Shown here one piece after another: positions 1 through 10,995 of a DNA stretch of 64,000 nt; positions within the stretch are counted from its first letter, which is position 1; every line of letters begins with the position of its first letter. This DNA is from Capra hircus (lineage: Eukaryota; Chordata; Mammalia; Artiodactyla; Bovidae), in NCBI RefSeq assembly GCF_001704415.2, contig NC_030826.1, forward strand, positions 58,547,362 to 58,611,361, written 5' to 3'. The notes under the pieces are model-generated. The model did not search any database and was not told the origin of the DNA. It saw nothing but the letters and a program-made list of their open reading frames with translations. A program made the position numbers and the translations under genes.

Positions 1-93
1 ATCACTTGTTTCCAGATCTTTCCTTCAGGGCTGGGGTCATAATTAGGGTCTCTAATTTTTTTTTTTTTCCTGGAAGTAAACACAGAGATTGCT

Positions 94-395
94 TTAGGAA
101 GCCTGCTGCTGCTGCTGCTGCTGCTAAGTCGCGTCAGTCGTGTCCAACTCTGTGCGACCCCAGAGATGGCAGCCCACTAGGCTCCCCCGTCCAGGGGATT
201 CTCCAGGCAAGAACACTGGAGTGGGTTGCCATTTCCTTCTCCAATGCATGAAAGTGAAAAGTGAAAGTGAAGTTGCTCAGTCGTGTCCAACTCTTAGTGA
301 CCCCATGGACTGCGGCCCACCAGGCTCTTCCGTCCATGGGATTTTCCAGGCAAGAGTGCTAGAGTGGGGTGCCATTGCTTTCTCCGTTAGGAAGC
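94..395 (-). mobile_element. BOV-A2 dimeric SINE with exact target-site duplication
   Basis: Two Bov-A monomers lie head to tail, read on the minus strand, joined by a GAAAGTGAAA-type linker near 248-272. A CTG run (AGC on the element strand) at 103-125 is its 3' tail. The body spans 103-386. The 9-base sequence TTAGGAAGC occurs directly before it (94-102) and directly after it (387-395), the expected mark of L1/BovB-type retrotransposition. Such elements are transcribed by RNA polymerase III and mobilised in trans by a LINE (family knowledge). The frames seen here are SINE sequence, not protein genes. Confidence 0.93.
103..125. repeat. (CTG)n microsatellite in the SINE tail
   Basis: Nearly eight uninterrupted CTG units form the 3' tail of the BOV-A2 element as AGC on its own strand. 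Tails of this family are known seeds of trinucleotide microsatellites, so length variation between animals is likely. Confidence 0.9.
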
Positions 396-1260
396 ATACT
401 TAGTAGATAATTTGTTTCATTGGCAAATTAGCCAAAGGAGAATAAATCATCTTCTCCTAATCACTATTTTCAACCCCATGCCTAGTATAAGGGAAACTTT
501 ATAAAAAATTCCCAGTACAATGAATGACTACACCAAGTATTCCATTCACCTTCTTCCTATGTAAGTAGAGGCTAATGTCACAGTTTATGTGGAGGATGGA
601 TATGGTTCATTTGAGCAGTTTCCCAACATCCTGCAAAAGAGCTTGACTCATTCACAGGAGGCAGGGAGAGCCTGCCACTGTGATCCCTTAGGAGCCTGCA
701 TCTTCTAATCTTAAGTGTATATTGACACATTTTTATTTTAATTTTTTATAGGCTTCATACTTCTTTATCTTTTTACTTGTAAAAAAGGCAACAAAACGGA
801 TATATTTTGATAACAGTTCCCAAAGCATAGCACCACCTTGCTAGACACTTCAGTTTTACCCTATGTTGTCCAAATTCTTCATGTTTATTTTCTTCTTAAG
901 ACAAGTTTTGAAAACTATACAAACTTGCACAGAGTTTTATTCATTTCTTTCAAGTTATATGAAGTTCCAGGTTTTCCCAGTTGAGATTTATAGTAAGTCT
1001 GACCAGAGCATTCGCTCGTGAATGTGGTCTGGTGTTTCTCTTTTCCCCTCTAGCTGTGCCTGTGGCGACATGGTGGATGGGACATCATTATGTTCTAATC
1101 CGATGGCTTATTCCGAATGTGCCAATCTGTATTTCTCTTGAGTTTAATGACTTTTTAGGTTAAACAGTGCAACAGAAAGGAATTTCAGTAGATGCCAAAA
1201 TGTAAAACAATGCAGTATTGCCCAAAACATGCATAATTGAAGTAGTAAGAGAGACAGAGT
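396..1260. other. Unassigned, no recognised gene
   Basis: AT-rich single-copy-looking DNA. I see no repeat family, splice-framed exon or RNA gene in it. Short frames here have no recognisable domain. Confidence 0.6.
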
Positions 1261-1459
1261 GCTACCTGCTCAGTCGTGGCCAGCTCCTTGCCACCCCATG
1301 GACTGTAGCCCACCAGGCTCCTCTGTCCGTGGAATTCTCCAGGCAAGAATAACTGGAGTGGGTTGCCATTTGCTTCTCCAGGGGTTCTTCCCAACCCAAG
1401 GACTGAACCCAGGCCTCCTGCATTGCAGGCAGATTCTTTACTGTCTGAGCCATCAGGGT
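1261..1459 (-). mobile_element. Bov-tA SINE
   Basis: The Bov-A body (reverse of the ...GAGTCGGACACGACTGAG... end) starts at about 1261. The tRNA-Glu-like head lies at the right end, with the reversed B-box-like part near 1405-1425 and ending in a GAGCCATCAGGG motif. Length is about 200 bases, normal for the family. No clear flanking duplication was found. Confidence 0.92.
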
Positions 1460-3062
1460 AAGAACAATTGACGTTGTAAAGATCTTTAGTTTTAAGTTGG
1501 GCTCCATTTCTTTTGGGGGGGTCTCCTGCAGCATCTTCGGGGACTCTGTTTATTCATTTTGTGTCTCAATGAAACAATGACAGGGAGCACGAAGTCTTTG
1601 TTCAGAGTCCTCACAGACAATGGCCTGCATGTTACTCTTTGTAAAACATTTACACGGAGACCTCAGGAGGTTTTCTAATTGAAAATACGAGTGCGCGGTA
1701 GGGCGTGGCGGTGGTGTCTAATCTGTACTAATGACAATGAAGGCTGTGGGTGTGATGCATGGCGGGATGCCACCGGGCATCCATCTTCGGCTCTTTCCAG
1801 TGCCAGGGCCGCTCACCACACCCTGTCTTGGTTTTGGAAACTCTTCACAGGATAGGATACTCTCAGGCCAAAGCCTAAACAAGTCTCTTTCTCTGAAGAG
1901 GAAAAAAAAAATACGCTTGAAACCAAATCTGCTTTGGTTTCTAGACCCAATTTCTAGAGTCTGGCTTGTTGGGCTATAAAACAGGGAGTTTAGATTCTAA
2001 CATGAGAGCCGTTTCCTTCGTAGGTGGGACTGGTCAGAGGTTAGCATGAGACGACTGCTGAGACCTGCCCGCCAGGACATCCAGGGCACCTCACCAGAGC
2101 CCTGCCTTGGGAAGTCCTTGTCCATCTCTCTTAGCATCGTAGCGTCTTTCCATCTGCACTTATAGGTGTGATTCACTTTTGAGCAGCTTGATTCTATCCA
2201 TGGAGTTTTCCTGCTACTTTGGGATTCTTTGGACATTAGTGAATCTTCCTTGTTACCATTTTATTGATCCCCCCCCCCCACCCCCAGGAGATAGCTGTAC
2301 TAAATTGCATGATAATGAGATGACTATTTGCAATTACCTTTAGTGTTAGCTCAGGGCCTCTAATGAAGCAGGTGCCAAGATGGAACTAGGCGTGGAGGGA
2401 TTTATTGGTTGGCCTTCCTGTGAAGGACACAGGGCAGTGGGGGCAGGGGTGAGAGGGAAGGCCATTCAGACATTTGCAGGCCTTACGACTGAAAAGGCTG
2501 CTCCTTCTGATGTGCAAGCTCTGTCTGAGGCCTGCGGGCCCCCTGGTGACCCAGCAGGGGTCTCACCCCTCCTGCACTGCCCCTTCCCTCTGCCCTGCAC
2601 TCCGCCCACTCCCCTGCCTCTAGAGCTCCGCCCTGGTGTCCTTGCTGCCAGGAACCCCCTCACTGGGCAGAGTGAGGTCTCCTGATTTTATATTTTAAAC
2701 ACCACAAGCCACCCTGCCTCATTTGAGATGCTGATAATCCGATGCAGATCCAGACCTTGATTTTCATGATTAGCTCCGGAGGCTCCACCGCTTATAGCTA
2801 GACGTCCATCAGCAGCTACCTCCACTAAGCGGAGATGTTGTTTGCTTTGTGGGGAAAGCCTGAGAGAACAGTAGCAGGATTAGAGAAACACTTCCACCCT
2901 GGGTCTCTTTTGTCAATAGGCTCGTTGCTTAGCCCCTCTGTAAATGCAAACTGTCCTGCATGCTGGCCCTGTGTTGGGTAATGAGGAGACACCCGTGTTT
3001 GGAGGAATGCCTGAATAAAATGGACCATTTACAGTGTGGCTGTATGTTTAAGTTTTTGCTGT
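1460..3062. other. Unassigned 1.6 kb, no recognised gene
   Basis: It contains a C-rich run at 2269-2285 and a GC-rich stretch at about 2380-2690 with 65-100 codon frames on both strands. None shows a recognisable domain or a convincing splice context. The rest looks single-copy. Confidence 0.55.
2269..2285. repeat. Poly-C run
   Basis: Eleven C, one A, then five C. A low-complexity tract. Confidence 0.9.
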
Positions 3063-3374
3063 TGTTGTTTTCCAGTTGCTAAGTCATGTCCGACTCTTTG
3101 AGATCCCAAGGACTGTAGCACGCCAGGCCTTCCCGTCTCTCACTATCTCCTGGGAATTTGCTCAAGCCATGTCCATTGAGCTGGTGGTGCTATCCAACGA
3201 TCTTATCCTCTGCCATTCTCTTCTCCTTTGCCTTCAGTCTTTCCCAGGATCAGGGTCTTCTCAGTGAGTTGGCTCTTTGCATCAGGTGGCTGAAGTATTG
3301 GAGCTTCCGCTTCAGCGTCAGTCCTTCCAGTGAGTATTCAGGGTTGATTTCCTTTAGGATTGACTGGTTTACTT
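3063..3374 (-). mobile_element. BovB 3'-end-derived fragment (ART2-like)
   Basis: Read on the minus strand it follows the 3' end of BovB. It contains the TTCAGGTGGC-like reverse landmarks, the Bov-A-like terminus near 3075-3110, and ends at the AGGATTGACTGG landmark near 3356-3370. It is diverged from the younger copies in this window (for example the one at 60.7 kb). No coding capacity. Confidence 0.85.
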
Positions 3375-3819
3375 TTTAGTTATAGATAAATGTGTATCTA
3401 GACTGCTTTCAAACTGCTGATATAATGCCTAGAGTATAGCAGATTCTCAACGTGATCTTGAGTTGAGCTCGTAAATACCGGAAGGACAGGGTTTCTACGC
3501 AGATAACTATATTGCAGTCTTGTGGTGCCCTGTCAATCACAAGCAGTGAGTAAAACTTATTTGTGTGTCCTGTTTTAAAGACTTAGAACTTATGACTATT
3601 TGACGACGGTACACATGATGGTACGGGAAGTGATAGGCGTGGGACATTGATTACTCCCTGCTTCATTGTCTCTCTTATTTTTAAATGAATATTCTTGCCT
3701 ATGAAAAAGGAGGAAGGTTGAAATAAAGGTCTGAAGAGAGGAAAACAAGTGAATTTCCGTGAATCTGTGGCTCTGTTTCCTATTCAGTTATATATTGGTC
3801 ATTAGATTAGAAAGGAATG
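3375..3819. other. Unassigned, no recognised gene
   Basis: AT-rich, single-copy-looking sequence between a BovB fragment and a Bov-tA. No feature recognised. Confidence 0.55.
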
Positions 3820-4021
3820 GGGACTTCCCTGGTGGCTCAGATGGTGAAGAATCTGCCTGCAATTCAGGAGACACAGGTTCAGTCCCTGGATTGGGAAGAC
3901 CCCTCGGAGGAGGAAATGGCAACGCACCCCAGTATTCTTGCCTGGAGGACTGCATGGACAGAGGAGCCTGGCGGGCTGCAGTGTGTGGGGTGGTACAGAG
4001 CTGGACACGACTGAGCGAGCA
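3820..4021 (+). mobile_element. Bov-tA SINE
   Basis: It starts with the tRNA-Glu-like head (GACTTCCCTGGTGGCTCAG), continues through the reversed-CCA-like centre into the Bov-A body (GAGGAAATGGCAACGCACCC), and ends in GACACGACTGAGCGAGC. Plus orientation, full length. Confidence 0.93.
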
Positions 4022-4147
4022 CGCATGCTAACATAAGGGACTGCGTAGGAGGAAACACCGCGTCCCATATCCTAGGTCATAACGTAAATCTACCTCATAA
4101 GTAGGTTATGAGATGATAACGCTGTGCTGCTTTTCTGTGCTGAGCGC

Positions 4148-4372
4148 TAGCAAACTCTCTCTCTACAAAGTGCCTGACGGTCTGCGTCTCAGGCTTTGCA
4201 GACCACACGGTTGGTGTCCTATCTTCTCCTTTCTGTCCCCTCTCCTCCTCCTCCTCCTTCTCCTCCTTTTCTTCTCCTTTTATAAACTCTTTAAAATGTA
4301 AGACACATAGTAGCTCACGACAGGGCAGCCATCATGGGCCAGATTTGGTATGCAACTGACCTTTGACCTACG
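4148..4372 (+). mobile_element. hAT-Charlie-type non-autonomous DNA transposon relic
   Basis: Landmarks of the widespread mammalian element that begins CAGGGGTCGGCAAACT and contains AGGCTTTGCAGGCCACACGG are visible in degraded form. They are the AGGCTTTGCAGACCACACGG segment at 4190-4209, then a TTTAAAATGTAA segment, then GGGCCAGATTTGG near 4336. A pyrimidine-rich expansion (4235-4280) sits inside it. Exact subfamily not assigned. Confidence 0.6.
4231..4281. repeat. Pyrimidine-rich (CTC)n-like tract
   Basis: Irregular CTC, TCC and TTC units on the plus strand make a homopyrimidine tract of about 50 bases with few interruptions. Confidence 0.8.
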
Positions 4373-4983
4373 TAATAACCCGACTCAGTTCACAAAAGTC
4401 ACAACCAGAAAGAAGCCGTCATCTGAACTTGTTATACATACAGCAAGAGCAAAATGTTAAACTAAAAACATGGGGGACTTTATAATTCTGATTATATCCA
4501 GGGAGAAGCTAGAATGTGCGTTTGCTTAGCGACAGAAGAAATAAGAGCAGAAATATGCAGATAGACAAGCATTTTCCTAATTTCTTTAGCCTTCTGGGGA
4601 GGGATTCTGAATGACTGAACTCCTGAGTTTATGGTCAGGATTTCTAGGTTTTGAATTAGATTACGAGAGTGAGAAAAATATGGCTTTTGTACATTACCCT
4701 GGGAAAGAAGGGTGCAGGCTGTCTCCGAGGGGCTGTGGTTGGTGGGTTATTTGTCCTTGTTCATACACAGTCAAGTCTGTGCATGCAGGTTTCAGAAGCA
4801 CCAGCGTTCAGAGAGGTTGTTGCCAATGGTGCGCAGGTAAACCTCTTTAAAAAGAAAACAATTACTGATTCTGATGGTGTAAACGCTTGCACCATGGCCC
4901 ATTTCAGGCTAGCAATGGCATAAATACCCATCTGAATAAAATTCATGAGCATTTATTTTTTAAAGTAAATGCATTTCTTTCTT
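4373..4983. other. Unassigned, no recognised gene
   Basis: AT-rich sequence with no recognised repeat. Frames of 60-85 codons near 4611-4923 overlap on both strands and show no domain. Confidence 0.55.
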
Positions 4984-5192
4984 TATGGGTGTGCTGGGTC
5001 TTCACTGCAGCACGAGGGCCTTCTTGAGGCGCGGTGAGTGGGGCTTCTCGTTGCAGAGGCTTCTCTTGTTGTGGAGCACGGGCTCATCTTGCTTGCTTCG
5101 AGGCATGTGGGATGGCTCCAAATCAGGGATTGAACCTGTGTCTCCGGCGTTCGCAGGCAGATTCCTATCCATGGAACCAACAGGGAAGCCCC
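4984..5192 (-). mobile_element. CHR-type tRNA-derived SINE
   Basis: It has the cetartiodactyl CHR landmarks: the GGTCTTCACTGCAGCACGAGG start, the CATGTGGGATGGCTCC middle, and the reversed tRNA head ending CAACAGGGAAGCCCC at the right. The family is older than Bov-tA, and this copy is clearly diverged. Confidence 0.8.
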
Positions 5193-5894
5193 ACGAGGAT
5201 TTAGTAATCCGCTCTTCAAGCTGATAGACACTGACTCAGCAGAACACTGGTTTTTCGCCTACCTAAGAAAATATTCTGTGTCTTAGCACACTTTCCCTGA
5301 AAGCTGTCTGTTCCATGCTATGTCAGACTGACCTGCCTTTAATCAGTACTTTTAAGGAAACACATAGAAAACTCTGAGCATTGTTAAATGATGAAAAACA
5401 CGGTTTATGTCAAAGAAGGGTAAACCATAGCTTGCCTGTCTAATCTGGCACGTGGTCTATTTTTGTATAGACCATTAGCTTAGAATGATTTTCACATTTT
5501 TAAAGGGTTGTTAAAAAAGAAGAAGGGGAGGAGAGACAGTGGAGATAGTGGAGACCTTCTGGGGCTCACAAAGCCACGTCATCTGGCACTTCACAGGACA
5601 AGCAGACGGACCATGATCTATTTCATCCTCACCTGAACTGAGAAACACAGAGTATTTCAGTCGTCTATAAGAGCCATGAAGTTGTTAAGTAGAAATTCAA
5701 AGAGAATATCATTTATGTGAAAACAAGAGAGGCAGAGACACAAGCATCGTTAGTTTTGCAACACAAATAACCCAAGAAGTTAACCCAAATTAAATCATTT
5801 ATTTTGCTTAGAAATGCTTGTCATATACCCGCTAAGAGTACAAAAGTTTAAATATTGGCAAAAGGTCCAGAGCAGGTGGAATCTTCCTTCGGGG
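5193..5894. other. Unassigned, no recognised gene
   Basis: AT-rich stretch with a purine-rich patch near 5515-5560. No gene or clear repeat recognised. Confidence 0.5.
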
Positions 5895-5938
5895 TAGTTT
5901 CTTACAAAGTTAACCATAACTCTTCTCATGAGTGAGTG

Positions 5939-6143
5939 AGAGTGTTACTGGCCCAGTCCTGTCTGACTCTTTGTGACCCCATGGGCTGTAGCCCACCAGG
6001 CTCCTCTGTCCATGGAATTCTCCAGGCAGGAACACTGGAGTGGGTTGCCATTTCCTTCTTCAGGGGATCTTCCCGGTCCATAGACCAAACCCGCGTCTCC
6101 CACATTGCAGGCAGATTCTTGACTATCTGAGCCACCAGGGAAG
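5939..6143 (-). mobile_element. Bov-tA SINE inserted in L1
   Basis: Bov-A body first (GTCTGACTCTTTGTGACCCC near 5959), tRNA-like head at the right end (GAGCCACCAGGGAAG). L1 sequence continues on both sides, so the SINE is the younger element. Confidence 0.93.
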
Positions 6144-6451
6144 TTGAGTCAGCAAATCCATGCCTAGATATCTTCCCGAGAGAAATGAAAGCATATTACA
6201 GAAAGAGTTTTGTAGAAGAATGTTTATAACAGCTTAATTCATGGCAGCCCCCAGTTAGAATCAACCCAAATGCATGTCAACATGTGAATGAGGAGACAAG
6301 CTCTGGTATATTCAAACAATGGAATATTATCCAGCAGTGAAAAGGCTGAGTTATTGTTTCATGCAGTAACATGGATGGATTTCCAAAGTTGTCCTGAGCA
6401 AAAGAAGCCAGATTCAGCAGACTGCATTCCGTATGATTGCATTTCCCATAA

Positions 6452-6753
6452 AGGACCAAATAGTGAATATTTTAGTTTCAGTTACAGGTACTTAGTTCTA
6501 CCATTTTAGCACAGAGGCAGCCATGGGCAGTAGGCAAACAAATGAGCGTGCCAGAGTTACAATAAAACTTTATTTTTGGACACTAAAATTTTAATTCATA
6601 AGCATTTCATCATAAGGAAATATTATTTTTGTTTTTGCCGGTCCCAACCATTTAACCGGGGCAAAAAACAAAACCTTTTTATCTTGTGGGTGGGCCTTAC
6701 AAAGAGTGGGCTAGATTTATCCCATGAGTCATAGTCTGCGAACACTTTGTTGT
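6452..6753 (+). mobile_element. hAT-Charlie-type non-autonomous DNA transposon inserted in L1
   Basis: Landmarks in order are AAAGGACCAAATAGTGAATA, CAGCCATGGGCAGTAGGCAA, GAATGAGCGTGCCAGAGTT, AATAAAACTTTATTTTTGGA and the distal GGGCTAGATTT with CATAGTCTGCGAACAC. They match the element whose ends are CAGGGGTC-like inverted repeats. The termini here are worn. It lies inside an L1 tail that resumes on the far side. Confidence 0.75.
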
Positions 6754-7350
6754 AGACCAGATTATACTGAAATAAGTGTCAGGGAGGAGATGATAAGTAG
6801 TTGTTTGGGGCCAGGGACAGGGCAGGGTTGATTACCAAGGGTACAGATGCAGTTCTAGGGTGACAGGGATATTTGATCTCTTGATCAGAGCGGTGGTTAT
6901 ATACAAGTACTTGTGCATTAAAACTCACCAGCTATACACTTACCACGGGACATTTTATTAAATGTAAATTATACCTCAAAATTGTTGATTTTCAAAATAA
7001 GTGAAGAGAAAGAGAAATAAACTCAGTCCAAGATATATTTATTTTATCCTTATCCTTCTAAAACACTTTCATTGACTTGATTGAAGGCTATTCATGTCAT
7101 ACTGAGCCTAACTTAACGATGTAAGGGAATCTTTCAGGTAGCTAGAGATTGGCCAGCTTTTACTAGGTAAGATTTTGGGGTAGGAAGACTTGAAGGCAAC
7201 GGAAAGAATTCACTCTGAACTCATCAGTTGAATCTATTGTTCCATGGTCCAAATTTATAACCTTTTAAAAATTAATTTGCTTCAAAAGTTGCTTGTATTA
7301 TTAACATTAAAATATGTTGTGCAGTCATGGGGGTGTGCTAAGAAATTTGT

Positions 7351-7530
7351 TGCTGTTCAGTAGCTAAGTCATGTCCACCGCTTTGCGACCCCATGGACTG
7401 CAGCACGCCAGGCTCCTCTGTCTTCCACTGTCTCCCAGAGTTTATCCGAATTCATGTCCACTGAATAGTCAGTGATTAGCTGTCTAATCATCTCACTCTC
7501 TGCTGCCTCCTTCTTTTGCCTTCGATCTTT
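7351..7530 (-). mobile_element. BovB 3'-end-derived fragment (ART2-like)
   Basis: It starts at a GTTGCTGTTCAGTAGC motif, continues through CATGGACTGCAGCACGCCAGG, and stops after the CTGCTGCCTCCTTC region. It is truncated compared with the copies at 3063 and 12953. Confidence 0.8.
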
Positions 7531-7689
7531 ACTGAGTGTGCAAAAATGTTTGTAGAATGAATTAATCCAAGATTGATTTCTAGATGTTTTGGGCTTAATT
7601 CCTCAGCTACGTTCCCCCCTAGAATTTTAAAATTACACTTTATTGAGGTACAGTTCCTGTGATGTGCAGTTAACCATTTTTAGAAAGTG

Positions 7690-7940
7690 ACTCGTATTTC
7701 TTTTATTCTTGGCTGCGCTGGACGCTTGTCGCTGAGCAGGCTTCTCTCTAGCTGCGCCGGGTGGGGCTGCTCTCTTGGGTGCAGGCTTCTCGCTGCTGCG
7801 GCTTCTCCCGCAGTTGTGGCGCACAGGCTTTCAGGCTGCGTGGCTTTGCAGTGTGTAGGATCCTCCTGGACCAGGGGTTGAACCCATGTTCCCTTCACTG
7901 ACAGGAGAGTTCTTTACCCCTGTATGTACAGCGGGCTTCC
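7690..7940 (-). mobile_element. CHR-type tRNA-derived SINE
   Basis: Landmarks are TTGGCTGCGCTGGACGCTTG, GCTTCTCCCGCAGTTGTGG and CCTGGACCAGGGGTTGAACC, then the worn reversed tRNA head ending in GCGGGCTTCC. GC-rich and diverged. Frames on both strands are by-products of this GC content. Confidence 0.78.
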
Positions 7941-10734
7941 ATTCAGTGCTGTGCGTAAGTTCTTCTTCTGTAACTTCAGAAACAAACAAAAAAAAAATAG
8001 TTTAACATTTTTGCATCATTTCTGTCTCAAACCCTGGAAAAATCACAGACTCAGCGAGAAACAAGCTTGATCTTAACTGCTGCCTTGTCTTGGGCTGTGC
8101 AGACGCTCTCTAGACAACTGAGGCCTCCAAGTGTGGGCACCACTGACGCACTGTGCTCGCCGTCGAACAAGGACCAGCTTTGCAAGTCGGGACAATCTTT
8201 TTCAAGAGCAGGCATCTGCCGGTTATGCAAGCCGCACTGCTGGTGTGCGTCCAGTTGCTCGCACCCTCCCTGAGCATGTCATTCCACTTTGATCACTCAA
8301 ACAGTGTTTGCTGACTTTTCGGGAAATGAGTGAGAGTGTTTCATTCAGCCCCGAGCATGTCCGGGAGTGGACTACACCTCTTAGAGCTCTCTTCACTGTC
8401 CTTAGAGACAGGGAGATTGTGATCTGAAAGTGGCCACATGCCGGCCGGTGCTGTGGAAGTGGGGAATCGTAGACACCTGGGCTGTTAGATGACTCATGGG
8501 CTGGTTTTATGGCCACGATTGACGCCAGATGCAAGTTGCTCGGGCAGGCTGGAGCGCTTCCCCAGGTGAGAGTTTATAGTGGTGTTCCGATAACGAGCAA
8601 GCCATCGGGCAAATCAGTTCTGAAAGTTCACCAGAGATTCTTATCAGCAGTCCGCATCTGTTTACGTCCTCAGCCTTGTGACAGCTTGTCAGGTTCCCAG
8701 ATGCGTGCGCAGCAAAGATGCAGGAAGGCAAGCTGTGCAGCACCCCTCTCTTTATCAGCAGTCTGTGCCATCGTTTCCTCACGGTCGCTGTTTGTATTTG
8801 TGTCAGCCTGCATTGTCATTATATATATATACATATATTTTATAACCTACTGGGGAGAAACGAAAAAAATAAGAACAAAAGAAAAGGTCTTTTATGCTAT
8901 CAGCTCAGTCTTCCTCCCTGACTATGCACCTGTTCCTTTCAAGTTCCTTTCAGGAATGACGAAGAAAATGATTTTATTATATTGTGACCTTCAGTCTCAA
9001 TTCCCCCTTGTGAAGCAGTGGTTTTAAATAGTGCAACCCCAAGTATTGCCGGCACTGTCGGTACAGTTAAAACGCACACCTGGGGACAAAGGTTGTTTAA
9101 CGATGGAAGTAACACTCCAAGACAGCACGAGTTAGAATGTTTTAAATATCCAGAAAAGAGATTTTGTAGAATGATTGCAATTCATCAAGAAAAGCTCATA
9201 TAAATATGACATCTGCTAAGCAATGTTTCCTGGTGTCCTTCTGTTCCAGTTTTAAAAATCAGATATCCAGTTCAAAGAAGCATTGTCAGGTATAGAGGAA
9301 CATGAGTGGTCCAGATTCCTTTTTACAGTGTGACTCAGCAGCTGGGCTCCATCGAAGGCAAGTTGCACATTCTGATAATTCACTTTAATTAACTACTCCT
9401 TTCTGATAATGGGGCCTTTTGGTATAGTCCACCAAGGAAATCTTTGAAGTCAGCTCAAGTTACCGGCAGACATCGTGATAACACGTTTTGATGCTTCTTA
9501 GAAGTTTATCTCCCCGGAGACCCTCAGATGGTTATCTTTCCATTATCCACATCCGTACTGTCCTCTTTGACATTTTCCTGGAAAACTTTTAATTTCAGAT
9601 GGCTTCCTCTGTTCGCCTCATGTTTTCTTTTGCTATTCATGACATCATTTTATGAAACGACACCAGAATGAGAACAGGACATGAGCTGTACACACAAAAG
9701 AGCATTCGAAGCTGAGATAGGAGTGACTTTTTTTATATCCCATCAGTTTTGGCATATCCACATGACTTTCCTTCATACAAATAGTAAAAAATGTATACAG
9801 CTAGAGGAAAGATTAATTTTACTGAACTGCTCTTTGCCTGCTGTTTCAGCTCCAACTCTGATCTGAAGTGAGATGATTCAGGGAATTTTTTTCTAAAAAA
9901 TCAGTAAAGCTCTGGAAAGTCAAAATAGTTCTAAGATGGTGCAATGTTCTAACTGGGCTTGACTTTAAGCCTCCTGATGGGATGGCCATTTATTTTTTCC
10001 AGGGCTTTGGTTGTCATTTCAGAGGGAATTTTTCAGCAATGCCACCCACTTTCAGTCCTTTTCAACATGCTAAGTTATGGATGCTCGCCATGGAAACCAC
10101 AGGCTCTAATAATATTTAATTGTTAGCCCCTTGTGTTGTAATTCTATCCTCACGAGGGAGTGGAGGAGCAGTAACTGTTATCACCGAGGGTAGCATTTCA
10201 TAACATCTTTGAGCAGACAGAAATAACCTTCTTCAAAAGCATACAGGGACACTTTGATGTAGCCACATATTGGTCTCTGGAAATCACTCACCACAGCGAG
10301 GACGGTTAATGACTCTCCCTAGACGTTTGTTTCTTCCTGTTTCTGTCATTCCTTAAATACCTACCTTTTGTCACCAGTATGCAATCCTGTGCTGTGGAGT
10401 TGCGTGCCTGCAGCAGAGGCCCCAGAGACAGCAGAGTCATATAGACTCTGACAGCTCTTTAATGGCTGGCCCGACTGCTAGTATTCATGAAGTGCCCTGC
10501 ATTCAGGATTCTATTTGTTGGAGTTTATTTAAACACCACTTGGAAAGGAACTCATCCAGTAAAAGAAAGGGTTAGAGCACAATCTGATATAAAAACGAAG
10601 GTTCAGTAGGATCATGTATAGTTGGTAGATGTTTCTGTAATTTGGTTCTGGGAGGAGAAAGCAGCAGTCTTATTGATGCGCAGGCTTCATAAATGAAGCC
10701 AGCTTTGAGGGTTCTCTCTGGTAAGCTTTGAGGT
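7941..10734. other. Repeat-poor 2.8 kb, no recognised gene
   Basis: The only low-complexity feature is a short TA tract at 8820-8842. A 172-codon frame at 8509-9027 runs through that tract and has no domain, so I do not call it a gene. The scarcity of SINEs and LINEs stands out against the rest of the window. Confidence 0.6.
8820..8842. repeat. (TA)n tract
   Basis: An imperfect TA repeat, interrupted by AC and TTT. Confidence 0.85.
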
Positions 10735-10995
10735 ATTGTTCTTTCTAATCACTTCCACAACCAAAATATAGACCCATCCTGTACCCTCAAAGGTTCTGTC
10801 CCTTTACAGCCATTTCCCCTCTTTTCTCTGGCCACAGACAGACATGGGTTAGATTTGCCTTTCCAGGAGTTCCACGTAGTTGAAATCTCAGAGCATGTAC
10901 TTTTTTGTGTTAAGTGTTTACTACTCAGATTATATTTTCAAGATTCACCCATGCTGTCTGTACCTCTTCAATTCTGATTAATATTTCTCTAGCAA

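Larger units (their letters stand above)
5895..7005 (+). mobile_element. Old L1 3' end, split by a Bov-tA and a hAT element
   Basis: L1 3' sequence appears in three ordered pieces. At 5895-5938 is the TTTCTTACAAAGTTAACC landmark. At about 6160-6451 are the GAATGTTTATAACAGC and CAATGGAATATTATCCAGC landmarks. At about 6754-7005 is the terminus, with ACATTTTATTAAATGTAA and TATACCTCAAAATTG. Order and strand fit one element interrupted by later insertions. It is an old L1M-type copy with no coding capacity. Confidence 0.8.

Noticed and set aside
8509..9027. 172-codon plus-strand frame
   Set aside because: It passes through a TA tract, giving an IYIYI-type stretch, and has no domain or splice support.
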